From positions 1 to 45,220 of the forward strand of contig NZ_AJTQ01000017.1 in NCBI RefSeq assembly GCF_000262345.1: a stretch of 45,220 nt of DNA, in the 5' to 3' direction. Below are positions 1 through 7,910 of this stretch, one piece after another. The notes under the pieces were generated by a model. The model saw only the letters and a program-made list of their open reading frames with translations. It made no database searches and was not told where the DNA came from. A program made the translations under genes and the position numbers. Source of the stretch: Streptomyces xiaopingdaonensis. GTDB taxonomy: Bacteria > Actinomycetota > Actinomycetes > Streptomycetales > Streptomycetaceae. Within the stretch, counting starts at the first letter, position 1, and every line of letters begins with the position of its first letter.

Positions 1-2
1 GC

Positions 3-467
3 GGCGGCTTCGAACTCGCCCTCGCCGCCGACCTGATCGTCGCCGCACCGCACGCCGAGTTCGCGCTCCCCGAGGTGCGGATCGGCATGATCGCCGACTC
101 CGGCGGGGTGCTCCGGCTGCCGAGGCGCCTCCCGCGCGCGGTGGCGACGGAACTGCTGCTCACAGGGAAGCGCCTCACCGCCGCTGAGGCCGCTCGCTGG
201 GGCCTAGTCAACGAGGTCGCGGAGCCGGGGGCCGTCGTGGAGCGCGCGGTGGCCCTGGCGGGGGAGGTCGCGCAGGGTGCGCCGCTGGCGCTCGCCGCCG
301 TCAAGGAAGTCCTCAGGGAGACCGAGGCGTTGGGCGTGGAAGCCGGGTTCGCGCGGATGCGCAGCGGCGAACTCCCGTGCTACGGCACCATGTTGCGCTC
401 GGCCGACGCGGAGGAGGGGCCGCGTGCCTTCGCCGAGAAGCGCGCACCGGTGTGGCAGGGCGCGTGA
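3..467 (+). CDS. Enoyl-CoA hydratase/isomerase family protein, C-terminal part (5' end outside window)
   Basis: The frame is open from the left edge of the window, so the start codon lies outside. The first visible residues, GGFELALAADLIVAA, are the crotonase oxyanion-hole and active-site region, followed by FALPEVRIGM and GGVLRLPRRLPRAVATELLLTG, as in enoyl-CoA hydratases. The C-terminal helices run to the TGA at 465-467. About 154 residues are visible, roughly the last 60% of a typical 255-270-residue family member. Proteins of this family hydrate or isomerise acyl-CoA thioesters in the cytoplasm; the substrate cannot be told from this part. The gene converges on the FadR-type regulator downstream, so a shared acyl-CoA theme is possible but unproven. 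Confidence 0.9.
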   Translation, partial: GGFELALAADLIVAAPHAEFALPEVRIGMIADSGGVLRLPRRLPRAVATELLLTGKRLTAAEAARWGLVNEVAEPGAVVERAVALAGEVAQGAPLALAAVKEVLRETEALGVEAGFARMRSGELPCYGTMLRSADAEEGPRAFAEKRAPVWQGA

Positions 468-475
468 GCCGAACG

Positions 476-490
476 CCCGCTGACAGCGGG
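476..490. terminator. Short hairpin between convergent genes
   Basis: CCCGCT (476-481) pairs with AGCGGG (485-490) around a GAC loop. It sits in the 37-bp gap between the hydratase stop and the convergent FadR-type gene stop. There is no clear T tract, so this is a possible bidirectional terminator only. Confidence 0.4.
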
Positions 491-504
491 GGAGTCGGGG
501 CACC

Positions 505-1176
505 TCACGGTGTCGAGCGGAGCCGCCGCTCGACGCCGGCGAGGTGCACGGTCGACCAGGAGCGCGCCGCCTCCGCGTCGCCGTCCCGCAGCGCCGCGAG
601 GATCTGCCGGTGCTCGTCGAGGGCCCGGCCGACGGCGCGCTCCCGCGCGAGACCGCGCCACACCCGGGCCCGCGTCGCCGGCGCCGCGAGCGCGTCGAGC
701 AGCGAGTGGAGCACCGGGTTGCCGCAGGCGGCGTTGGTGCGGCGGTGGAACTCCAGATCCGCCTCGACGAGCTGCTCGACGGTGGAGCTCTCACTCAGCG
801 GCTCCAACTGCGCCTGAAGGGAGTCGAGTTCGCTTTCGCCGATCCTGGAGCCGGCGAGCGCCGTCGCGGCCGGCTCCAGGATGCGCCGCACCGCGAGGCA
901 GTCGAGTACGGCGTCGTCCCGCTGGAGCTCCACGATCGACCCCAGCGCCTCCAGCAGCAGTCCGGGGTCGAGGCTGGTGACGTACGTACCGTCGCCCTGG
1001 CGCACGTCGAGGACGCGCACGAGCGAGAGCGCGCGCACCGCCTCCCGCAGCGAACTGCGCGAGAGGCCCAACTCTCCTGCGAGCACACTCTCCTTGGGCA
1101 AGCGGTCGCCAGGTCCCAGCGCCCCGGAGACGATCATGCCGCGGATCTTCCCGATCGCCTTGTCGGTGACCGCCAC
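505..1176 (-). CDS. FadR-subfamily GntR transcriptional regulator
   Basis: The protein has 223 residues. The N-terminal winged helix-turn-helix (about residues 5-70) contains the GntR signature GDRLPKESVLAGELGLSRSSLREAVRAL followed by the wing VRQGDGTYV. The C-terminal all-helical FCD-type domain (about 80-215) carries D..FH (VEADLEFHRR) and the late EHRQILAALRDGD motif that usually bind a metal or organic acid ligand. It starts with GTG preceded on the minus strand by GGGGAGGGG about 8 nt away. Such regulators normally repress nearby metabolic genes in response to acyl-CoA, sugar acids or lactate. The ligand and target cannot be read here; the convergent enoyl-CoA hydratase is a neighbour but not necessarily a target. 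Confidence 0.88.
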   Translation of the reverse strand: MAVTDKAIGKIRGMIVSGALGPGDRLPKESVLAGELGLSRSSLREAVRALSLVRVLDVRQGDGTYVTSLDPGLLLEALGSIVELQRDDAVLDCLAVRRILEPAATALAGSRIGESELDSLQAQLEPLSESSTVEQLVEADLEFHRRTNAACGNPVLHSLLDALAAPATRARVWRGLARERAVGRALDEHRQILAALRDGDAEAARSWSTVHLAGVERRLRSTP

Positions 1177-1219
1177 AGCGCCGCCCCTCCCCGACCGCCA
1201 GACATCCGATGCCTTGCCA

Positions 1220-2380
1220 TTATGGGGGTTTCCGCCCGGCGACTTCGCACCAACTCCTGCGGTAGGCGGTCCAGTCGGTTTCGTCAGCGGCGAAATCCAC
1301 GTACGCCGCCGTACCGAACCGTTTGCGCCGCACGTCCCCGCGGCCGAGGCCCAGCCGGATGCCGCGCACCGCGGCCGGCACGGTCTCCGCCGAGGCGCGG
1401 TGCGCGAGGTTGTCGGTGTGGAAGAAGGGCAGCCCCATCAGGAGGTCGGTCCCGCGCGGTGTCGCCTCCAGGGCCAACTCCGTGAGGTGCGCGACGAGTC
1501 CGCCGTAGTGGCTCTCCGTCTGCATCCAGGTGTCGTACGACATCATCGCGATCTGGTCGACCCGCCGTGCGACCTCCCCGAAGTACCCCTGCGACCAGTA
1601 CTTGCCCCGACCGCTCACCGCACCCAGGACCCGGTGCACCTCGGGCAGCGGGTCGATCTGGTGCGCCGCGACGGAGAGCACCCCGCCCGCGCGGGAGACC
1701 ACGGGGCCGAGCCGGTCGAGGAGGCGCAGGAAGTCCTCGTTGCCCGAGTGCATCTGCTCCAGGTCGAAGTGGACGCCGTCGAACCCCGCCCGCATCACCT
1801 GCCGCGCGCTCGCCACCACCGCGCGCCGTGAGGCCGGATTGGCGAGGCGCAGCCCCTTTCCCGCGCGCTCGCCCGCCTCGTCGTGGACGAGGACGTCGCC
1901 GAGCCACGCCTGCACACGGACCCCCGGCAGCTTCTTGCGGACGGCGCGGAGCAGCCACGGGGACCGTCGGGCGCGGCTCGCGTCGAGGGTGCCGTCGTGC
2001 TCCAACGGCCCTGTGTGCACGTAGAGATCGCGCACGCCCGTCCCCTCGATGCGGCGCCCGAGGCGGGCGAGGTCCTCGTCGTCCTTGCGGCCGTCGACCC
2101 AGGCGTGGCCGAGCCAGACGGCGTCGCGACCGCGCGTGTGCGCGCCTTCGGGGAGGTCGCCCGCGTAGGAGAGGCGCAGCGCCGTCGCCGCGGTGGCCGC
2201 GGGGAGGAGGACGGCGGCGCCGAGCGCGGGCAACCCCCACAGCAGCAGCCTGCGCCGGAGCGTCGGGGACGTCGACGACGGCCCGCCGGCGTACGCCCGG
2301 CGCTCGGCCGCGGATTCCGTGGGCCCGCCCTCGACCGCCTCCGGCCCGTTCCCGCCGTCCGCTCGCCGCTCATCGAACAT
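1220..2380 (-). CDS. Membrane-anchored glycoside hydrolase family 18-like protein
   Basis: The protein has 386 residues. A charged, disordered N-terminus (about 1-44) precedes one hydrophobic segment (about 45-68, LLLWGLPALGAAVLLPAAT) that would act as a signal anchor, placing the rest outside the membrane. The exported part resembles a GH18 TIM barrel. The strand carrying the catalytic motif reads DGVHFDLEQ (Asp206, Glu208 as proton donor candidate), close to the GH18 consensus DGxDxDxE but with His where the second Asp is usual. QIAMMSYDTWMQ resembles the later MxYD motif. It may cleave or bind a glycan; activity is not assured given the motif change. It lies downstream of glpD in the same direction but behind a hairpin, so it is probably not part of the gyl operon. 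Confidence 0.65.
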   Translation of the reverse strand: MFDERRADGGNGPEAVEGGPTESAAERRAYAGGPSSTSPTLRRRLLLWGLPALGAAVLLPAATAATALRLSYAGDLPEGAHTRGRDAVWLGHAWVDGRKDDEDLARLGRRIEGTGVRDLYVHTGPLEHDGTLDASRARRSPWLLRAVRKKLPGVRVQAWLGDVLVHDEAGERAGKGLRLANPASRRAVVASARQVMRAGFDGVHFDLEQMHSGNEDFLRLLDRLGPVVSRAGGVLSVAAHQIDPLPEVHRVLGAVSGRGKYWSQGYFGEVARRVDQIAMMSYDTWMQTESHYGGLVAHLTELALEATPRGTDLLMGLPFFHTDNLAHRASAETVPAAVRGIRLGLGRGDVRRKRFGTAAYVDFAADETDWTAYRRSWCEVAGRKPP

Positions 2381-2408
2381 GGGTCGGATGCTGCCACGCG
2401 AAAGCGAC

Positions 2409-2436
2409 GGCGCGATCCGGAACCCCGGAACGCGCC
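2409..2436 (-). terminator. Hairpin downstream of glpD
   Basis: GGCGCG (2409-2414) pairs with CGCGCC (2431-2436). An inner TCCGG/CCGGA stem sits around an AACC loop, separated from the outer stem by one A-A mismatch. It begins about 30 bp beyond the glpD stop on the minus strand and probably ends the glpFKD transcript. Confidence 0.55.
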
Positions 2437-2465
2437 GCCGCCGTAAGGACGTCGACCGCGCGGTG

Positions 2466-4076
2466 TCAGCCGCGACGCTCGTCGAGTATCCGCTGCACCT
2501 TCCCGCGCACCTCGTCGGTGTCGAGCCCGCGGATGGTGAGCGTGGTGCGGCGACGCAGCACGTCGTCCGCCGTCTCCGCCCACTCGTGGTCGCGCGCGTA
2601 GACGACCTGCGCCCAGACCTCGGGACCGTCGGGGTGGATGCGCTCGCCGAGCGCCGGGTCCTCGTTGACGAGCCGGGCGATGTCGAAGGAGAGCGACCCG
2701 TAGTGCGTCGCCAACTGCCGCGCGGTGAGCGGGTCCATGCGCGCGCCCGGCTCGCGGTCGACGAGCAGACGGTGCGCCACCGCGTTCGGATTGGAGACGC
2801 CCGGCAGCGGAGTGTGGCGCACGAGCCGCTTCACCGGCTCCATGTCCTCGGCGAGCGCCCCGCCGGGCAGCTTCGTCAGCTTGTCGAGAACCGTGCGCCC
2901 GATGTGCCGGTACGTCGTCCACTTGCCGCCCGCGACCGAGAGCATCCCGCCGCGCCCCTCGCTGACGACCGTCTCGCGCTTCGCCGACTCGGTGCCGCCC
3001 GGACCGCCCGGCAGCACCCGCAGTCCGGCGAACGCGTAGGTCATCAGGTCGCGATCGAGGTGCTCGTCCCGCACGGAGAACGCCGCCTCGTCGAGGATCT
3101 GCTGGATGTCGGACTCGGTGGCGCGTACGTCCGCCGGGTCGCCCGTGTACTCCTCGTCCGTGGTGCCCAGCAGGAGCTGGTCCTCCCAGGGGAGCGCGAA
3201 GGTGATCCGGTACTTGTCGATCGGCGTCGCCATCGCGGCCTTCCACGGCGCCTTGCGCTTGAGGACGAGGTGGGCGCCCTTGGAGAGCCGGATCGACGGG
3301 GCCGCCGCGCTGTCCTCCATCGCACGCAGGTGGTCGACCCACGGCCCGGTCGCGTTGAGGACGAGCCGTGCGTCGATGCCGAACTCGGTGCCGTCGAGGC
3401 GGTCCCGCAGTTCGGCACCCGTGACGCGGCCGCGGGTGGTGCGCAACCCCGTGACCTCGGCGTGGTTGAGCACCACGGCGCCGGAGTCGACGGCGGCGCG
3501 GACCGTCATCACCGCCATACGCGAGTCGTTCATCTGGTGGTCGCCGTAGACCGCGACCGCCTTGAGGTTCTCCGTGCGCAGGCCGGGGTTGTCGGCCGCG
3601 GCCTTCGACGGGGAGATCACGCGGCCGACGCCGTCACCGAAGGCCGAGAGCGCCGAGTAGGCGAAGACACCGGCACCGAGCTTCGCCGCCCCGTGCGGCC
3701 CGCCCTTGTAGACGGGCAGGTAGAACGTGAGCGGGTTGACCAGGTGCGGTGCGACGTCCTTCGCCAGCACCCGCCGCTCGTGGTGGTTCTCAGCGACCAG
3801 CTTCACGGCGCCCGTCTGCAGGTAGCGCAGGCCGCCATGCACCAGCTTGGAGGACGCGGACGACGTGGCTCCGGCGAAGTCGCCCGCGTCCACCATGGCC
3901 ACCCGCAGCCCCGACTGCGCGGCATGCCAGGCGACCGAGGTGCCCAGGATGCCGCCGCCGACGACCAGCAGGTCGTACGTCGCGTGCGCGAGCAGGTCCC
4001 TGGTCTCGGTGCGGCCGGGGTTGCTGCCGGCAGCCGGGTGCGTCCCCAGTGCGGGGGCGCTCAGCGGGGTGTTCAT
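2466..4076 (-). CDS. glpD: Glycerol-3-phosphate dehydrogenase (FAD-dependent, aerobic)
   Basis: This 536-residue flavoprotein oxidises sn-glycerol-3-phosphate to dihydroxyacetone phosphate and passes electrons to the membrane quinone pool. The FAD Rossmann motif VVGGGILG (about 39-45) is followed by the typical VDAGDFAGATSSASSKLVHG stretch of the GlpD family, whose ATSS..S.L.HGGLRYL sequence contacts FAD. The substrate domain ends with the C-terminal alpha-helical region (GSLSFDIARLV). It is the last gene of glpF-glpK-glpD; the gap to the glpK stop is 5 bp, so translation is likely coupled. Length and motifs fit the family, and nothing looks broken. Expression should follow GylR control through the glpF promoter. 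Confidence 0.97.
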   Translation of the reverse strand: MNTPLSAPALGTHPAAGSNPGRTETRDLLAHATYDLLVVGGGILGTSVAWHAAQSGLRVAMVDAGDFAGATSSASSKLVHGGLRYLQTGAVKLVAENHHERRVLAKDVAPHLVNPLTFYLPVYKGGPHGAAKLGAGVFAYSALSAFGDGVGRVISPSKAAADNPGLRTENLKAVAVYGDHQMNDSRMAVMTVRAAVDSGAVVLNHAEVTGLRTTRGRVTGAELRDRLDGTEFGIDARLVLNATGPWVDHLRAMEDSAAAPSIRLSKGAHLVLKRKAPWKAAMATPIDKYRITFALPWEDQLLLGTTDEEYTGDPADVRATESDIQQILDEAAFSVRDEHLDRDLMTYAFAGLRVLPGGPGGTESAKRETVVSEGRGGMLSVAGGKWTTYRHIGRTVLDKLTKLPGGALAEDMEPVKRLVRHTPLPGVSNPNAVAHRLLVDREPGARMDPLTARQLATHYGSLSFDIARLVNEDPALGERIHPDGPEVWAQVVYARDHEWAETADDVLRRRTTLTIRGLDTDEVRGKVQRILDERRG

Positions 4077-4081
4077 CTCTC

Positions 4082-5605
4082 TCAGCTCTCCTCTTCAAGC
4101 CAACCCATGGTCCGCTGCACGGCCTTGAGCCAGCTGTTGTACTCGCGGTCCCTGACGGCCGCGTCCATTTGCGGTGTCCACTCGGCAGCCCGCTTCCAGT
4201 TGGCGCGGAGCTCGTCGGTGTCCGACCAGAAGCCGACGGCGAGCCCGGCGGCGTAGGCGGCGCCGAGGCAGGTCGTCTCGGCCACCATCGGGCGGACCAC
4301 CGGCGCGTCGAGCACGTCCGAGATGGTCTGCATCAGCAGGTTGTTCGCTGTCATGCCGCCGTCGACCTTGAGCGAGGTCAGGTCGACGTCGGAGTCCTTG
4401 TGCATGGCGTCGACGATCTCCTTCGTCTGCCACGCGGTCGCCTCCAGCACGGCGCGCGCGAGGTGCGCCTTGGTGACGTAGCGGGTCAGCCCCGCGATCA
4501 CACCGCGCGCGTCCGAGCGCCAGTACGGTGCGAACAGGCCGGAGAACGCCGGCACGAAGTAGGCGCCGCCGTTGTCGTCGACGGAGCTCGCCAGCGTCTC
4601 GATCTCCGCGGCGCTGTTGATCATGCCCATCTGGTCCCGCATCCACTGTACGAGGGAACCGGTGACCGCGATCGAGCCCTCGAGCGCGAAGACCGGGTCC
4701 TGGTCGCCGATGCGGTAGCCGACGGTGGTCAGCAGGCCGTTGTACGAGTTGACCGGCTCGTGCCCGGTGTTCATCAGCAGGAAGGTGCCGGTCCCGTACG
4801 TCGACTTCGCCTCGCCGATCTCGTAGCAGGTCTGTCCGAAGAGCGCCGCCTGCTGGTCGCCGAGCGCGGAGGCGACGGGCAGGCCCGCGAGGTCGCCCGT
4901 GGCCTCGCCGTAGACCTCGGCGGAGGAGCGGATCTCCGGCAGCACCGACATCGGCACCCCGATCGAGGCGCAGATCTTGGGGTCCCAGCTCATCGTGTGG
5001 AGGTTCATGAGCATCGTGCGCGACGCGTTGGTCACGTCGGTGACGTGCACGCCGCCGTTGACGCCGCCGGTGAGGTTCCAGATCACCCATGAGTCCATCG
5101 TGCCGAAGAGAAGCTCACCCCGCTCGGCGCGCTCCCGCAGCCCCTCGACGTTGTCGAGCAGCCAGCGGATCTTCGGCCCTGCGAAGTACGAGGCGAGCGG
5201 CAGTCCCGTCTCCCGTCGGAAGCGGTCCTGACCGACGTTGCGGCCGAGCTCCCGACAGAGCCCGTCGGTGCGGGTGTCCTGCCAGACGATCGCGTTGTGC
5301 ACCGGCTCGCCCGTGTTCTTGTCCCACAGCAGCGTCGTCTCGCGCTGGTTGGTGATGCCGAGCGCCAGCACGTCCTGCTTGGTGATGCCGGCCTTGTCGA
5401 GCGCGCCCGTGACCACCTGCTGGACGTTCTGCCAGATCTCGGTGGCGTCGTGCTCGACCCAGCCCGGCTTCGGCAGGATCTGCTCGTGTTCTTTCTGGTC
5501 GACCGAGACGATCCGGCCGTCCTTGTCGAAGACGATGCAGCGGCTGGAGGTCGTGCCCTGGTCGATCGCTGCGATGAACGGGCCGGTGGAGTGGATGTCG
5601 CTCAC
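4082..5605 (-). CDS. glpK: Glycerol kinase
   Basis: This 507-residue FGGY-family kinase phosphorylates glycerol to sn-glycerol-3-phosphate with ATP, trapping it in the cytoplasm. The N-terminal phosphate-binding motif [11 protein letters not shown] is at about 12-22. Glycerol-site residues are seen in NQRETT and [10 protein letters not shown], the FGGY signature region in [13 protein letters not shown] and [17 protein letters not shown], and the adenosine motif in [15 protein letters not shown]. Length matches the family. It starts with GTG, with CGGAG 6 nt upstream. It lies 73 bp after glpF and 5 bp before glpD in one operon. Confidence 0.97.
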   Translation of the reverse strand: MSDIHSTGPFIAAIDQGTTSSRCIVFDKDGRIVSVDQKEHEQILPKPGWVEHDATEIWQNVQQVVTGALDKAGITKQDVLALGITNQRETTLLWDKNTGEPVHNAIVWQDTRTDGLCRELGRNVGQDRFRRETGLPLASYFAGPKIRWLLDNVEGLRERAERGELLFGTMDSWVIWNLTGGVNGGVHVTDVTNASRTMLMNLHTMSWDPKICASIGVPMSVLPEIRSSAEVYGEATGDLAGLPVASALGDQQAALFGQTCYEIGEAKSTYGTGTFLLMNTGHEPVNSYNGLLTTVGYRIGDQDPVFALEGSIAVTGSLVQWMRDQMGMINSAAEIETLASSVDDNGGAYFVPAFSGLFAPYWRSDARGVIAGLTRYVTKAHLARAVLEATAWQTKEIVDAMHKDSDVDLTSLKVDGGMTANNLLMQTISDVLDAPVVRPMVAETTCLGAAYAAGLAVGFWSDTDELRANWKRAAEWTPQMDAAVRDREYNSWLKAVQRTMGWLEEES

Positions 5606-5678
5606 GGTGTGCTCCGATGCTCGGTTGGTCTGTGGTTCTGCTCCGCGGCCGGCTCTCCCCGGTCGCCTGCGGTGCTGC

Positions 5679-6467
5679 TCACGGGGCGAAGGCGAGGTTG
5701 TAGAGCCCGCCGGCGAGAGCGGCGCCGATCAGCGGCCCCACGACTGGGACCCATGCGTACTGCCAGTCGGAGCTTCCCTTGTTGGGCAGCGGCAGCAGCG
5801 CGTGCACGATGCGCGGTCCCAGGTCGCGCGCCGGGTTGATGGCGTACCCCGTGGGCCCGCCGAGCGAGAGGCCGATGGCGAGGACGACGAGCGCGGTGAT
5901 CAGGGCGCCGAGCGTGCCGAGCCCGTTCCCCTCGTCGTTGAGGCCCTGGGTGAGGATCGCGATGATCAGCACGAAGGTAGCGATGATCTCGGTGACGAGG
6001 TTCTGCAGCTTGTGCGGGATCTCGGGGGCGGTCGAGAAGACGCCGAGCACGGGGCCCGGCTCGTTGCTGGCCGCGGTGGGGCTTCCGTGGTCGAGCTCGT
6101 CGCCCGTGATCGGCGGCGTCGTGAGGTGGTAGCGGAACTGCCCGTAGTACGTCAGCCAGACGAGGACGGCGCCGATGATGGCGCCGAGCATCTCGGAGAA
6201 GAGGTAGAGCGGCACGTCGCTCCACTCCGTACCGCCCTGGATCGCAAGTCCCAGCGTCACCGCGGGATTGAGGTGGGCGCCGGAGACGCCGGTGGCGATG
6301 TAGGCGCCCGAGAGCACCGCCATGCCCCAGCCGAACGCGACGGCCACCCAGCCCGCCTCGTACGCCTTGGAGCGTTTGAACGTGACGGCGGCGACCACGC
6401 CGCCACCGAGCAGGATCAGCACCGCGGTGCCGACCACTTCCCCTACGAAGATGTCGGTGCTGGACAC
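5679..6467 (-). CDS. glpF: Glycerol uptake facilitator (aquaglyceroporin, MIP family)
   Basis: This 262-residue channel lets glycerol diffuse across the cytoplasmic membrane. Both pore half-helices are present: HLNPAVTLG in the first half and [10 protein letters not shown] in the second, where the Asp after NPAR is typical of glycerol-conducting members. Six membrane helices can be traced. An extracellular loop between the halves ([22 protein letters not shown]) is longer than in E. coli GlpF. The GTG start has an AAAGGAG ribosome site 5-6 nt upstream. As first gene of glpF-glpK-glpD, it follows a promoter and a GylR-type operator. Confidence 0.95.
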   Translation of the reverse strand: MSSTDIFVGEVVGTAVLILLGGGVVAAVTFKRSKAYEAGWVAVAFGWGMAVLSGAYIATGVSGAHLNPAVTLGLAIQGGTEWSDVPLYLFSEMLGAIIGAVLVWLTYYGQFRYHLTTPPITGDELDHGSPTAASNEPGPVLGVFSTAPEIPHKLQNLVTEIIATFVLIIAILTQGLNDEGNGLGTLGALITALVVLAIGLSLGGPTGYAINPARDLGPRIVHALLPLPNKGSSDWQYAWVPVVGPLIGAALAGGLYNLAFAP

Positions 6468-6556
6468 CCGCGACTCCTTTGTCCTTCGTCCAGAGGGAGC
6501 ACGGACCTACGCGGCCTGAGCCACGAACCGGTCCCGCGTCCTTAGCCGTTCGTTGT

Positions 6557-6569
6557 TCGACAATGTCGA
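6557..6569 (-). promoter_or_regulatory. GylR-type operator upstream of glpF
   Basis: TCGACAATGTCGA is a perfect inverted repeat (6+1+6). The same 13 bases occur upstream of gylR at 7697-7709. With flanks, the two sites are the same 17-mer in opposite orientation apart from the central base. This copy lies about 12-25 nt downstream of the -10 box, i.e. just after the transcription start, where an IclR-family repressor would block the glpFKD promoter. IclR-family operators are short palindromes of this kind; assignment to GylR is inferred from position and duplication. Confidence 0.75.
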
Positions 6570-6581
6570 CCAGTGATCGGC

Positions 6582-6610
6582 AGTTTTCTCTTTGGTGAAG
6601 CTTGCGTCAA
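6582..6610 (-). promoter_or_regulatory. Predicted glpFKD promoter
   Basis: On the minus strand TTGACG (6605-6610) is separated by exactly 17 nt from AAAACT (6582-6587). The -35 box matches the vegetative consensus in five of six bases; the -10 box is weaker. The operator palindrome follows directly. Confidence 0.55.
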
Positions 6611-6811
6611 GAGGGTGTGACACAGCACTCCATGGCCGTCCATCCTCACCGCACGACGCAACCGCGGCATCCGGGACGGCGCCAACCCGGTGGTTGCCGC
6701 CGCCTCCTGCTCCGCTGCCCGGGTCAGGCGCCCGAACCGGCGGGCCGGCGAGACCTCGGACGGGCAGGATCGGCCCGAGGAGGGGAACTGGGAAGGGGGT
6801 GCGCGGCAACC

Positions 6812-6834
6812 CCGCCGAACACGCCGGTCGGCGG
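6812..6834 (-). terminator. Weak hairpin downstream of gylR
   Basis: CCGCCG (6812-6817) pairs with CGGCGG (6829-6834) across an 11-nt loop, about 37 bp beyond the gylR stop. No T tract follows. Confidence 0.35.
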
Positions 6835-6870
6835 TCCCTCGGAGCGTCAACTTCCGTTTGCCGGCCGGAT

Positions 6871-7656
6871 CTAGACGGCGCCCCGCCCCGCCTGGAACCG
6901 CCCGGCGCCCAGGTCCCTGGAGATGGCCCGCGCGCAGTCGCGCACCGAGGCGACGATGCGCGCCCGCAACTCCCCGGCGTCGCAGACCCGCTCGACGGCG
7001 CCCGTCACGCCGACCGCGCCGAGGAGCAGCCCGCGCCTGCTGTGGATCGGCGCCGCGACGGAGGCGAGCCCGTCCCACGTCTCCTCGACGTCCGCGCCCC
7101 AGCCCCGTCCCTTCGTCAGCGCGAGGACCTGCTCCAGCTTCTTCGGGTCCGTGACCGTGTGCCCGGTGAACCGCCGGCGCTCGCCTTCGAGGACGTCGCT
7201 GTGGGCCACCGGGTCGTAGGCCGAGAGCACCTTGCCCAGGGCCGAGCTGTGGAGCGGCTGCATCGCCCCGACCTCCAGCACCTGACGGCTGTCGTCCGGC
7301 CGGAAGACGTGGTGGATGATGAGGACGCCCTGCTGGTGCAGGACGCCGAGGTAGACGCTCTCGCCGCTGGAGCGCGCCAGGTCGTCGGCCCAGACCAGGG
7401 CGCGGGCACGCAGTTCGTGCACGTCGAGGTAGCTGTTGCCGAGACGGAGCAGCTCGGCGCCGAGCTGGTACTTGCCGGAGAGCGGGTCCTGTTCGACGAA
7501 GCCCTCCTGCTGGAGCGTCCGCAGCAGCCCGTGCGCCGTGCCCTTGGCGAGCTCCAGCGTGGAGGCGATGTCCGAGAGACCGAGCCGGCGTTCACCTCCT
7601 GCCAGGAGACGCAGCACCGCGGCCGCGCGCTCCAGGGACTGAATGGTCCGGGCCAT
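6871..7656 (-). CDS. gylR: IclR-family glycerol operon regulator GylR
   Basis: This 261-residue regulator has an N-terminal winged helix-turn-helix (about 20-60, LGLSDIASTLELAKGTAHGLLRTLQQEGFV) and a C-terminal IclR effector domain (about 75-250). The latter includes the family motifs LHSSALGKVLSAY and GLASVAAPIHSRRGLLLGAVGVTG. In Streptomyces coelicolor GylR precedes the glycerol genes and represses both them and itself, responding to glycerol or its phosphate. I chose ATG 7656 because GGGAGG lies 5 nt upstream; a GTG at 7662 would overlap that ribosome site. The palindrome at 7697-7709 lies 41 bp upstream, consistent with autoregulation. Confidence 0.92.
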   Translation of the reverse strand: MARTIQSLERAAAVLRLLAGGERRLGLSDIASTLELAKGTAHGLLRTLQQEGFVEQDPLSGKYQLGAELLRLGNSYLDVHELRARALVWADDLARSSGESVYLGVLHQQGVLIIHHVFRPDDSRQVLEVGAMQPLHSSALGKVLSAYDPVAHSDVLEGERRRFTGHTVTDPKKLEQVLALTKGRGWGADVEETWDGLASVAAPIHSRRGLLLGAVGVTGAVERVCDAGELRARIVASVRDCARAISRDLGAGRFQAGRGAV

Positions 7657-7910
7657 CGGCACCTCCCTGGCCTTTCTGTCGACGGACGTCCACAGGTCGA
7701 CAATGTCGAACGGTATCCCTTACTGACGACCCAGCGGTAGTCGGACTTCAGCCGCGGAACGGGTGCAGCCGACCCCGCAGAGTGTCCGCTTGGCGGTACA
7801 CCCGAGCGTCCTCTTGCGCCCGCCCTATACGCTGACCGGGTGCGTTGCATCGCCGATGGAGTCGATGATCACGCATAGCCGACAGCCGTCGCACCTCAGG
7901 GAGCACTTCC
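7657..7910. other. Divergent gylR/metH intergenic region (254 bp)
   Basis: It carries the gylR ribosome site and operator on the left, and on the right the metH leader with GGGAGC about 6 nt before ATG 7911. A TATACG box at about 7826 could be a metH -10, but no good -35 was found. I saw no cobalamin-riboswitch B12 box. Confidence 0.5.
7697..7709 (-). promoter_or_regulatory. GylR-type operator upstream of gylR
   Basis: The palindrome TCGACAATGTCGA is identical to the one at 6557-6569. It is placed 41 bp before the gylR start, where binding would give autoregulation. A further half-site TGTCGAC lies at 7677-7683 between the operator and the gene. Confidence 0.72.

Larger units (their letters stand above)
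6468..6870. other. Intergenic region glpF/gylR (403 bp): gyl operon promoter and gylR 3' end
   Basis: This gap separates two minus-strand genes. Its left part holds the glpF ribosome site, the GylR-type operator (6557-6569) and a promoter (6582-6610). Its right end holds a weak hairpin (6812-6834) after gylR. No gene could be supported in the middle part (about 6611-6810); the open frames there are GC-rich shadows. Confidence 0.6.

Noticed and set aside
1160..1168. TTGTCGGTG, like the PafBC-dependent promoter element
   Set aside because: It lies inside the FadR-type gene start and is not followed by a -10 box at the required distance or by a gene in that direction.
7657..7910. Cobalamin riboswitch upstream of metH
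   Set aside because: The gap between gylR and metH is short and no B12-box-like sequence or usual stem arrangement was seen.
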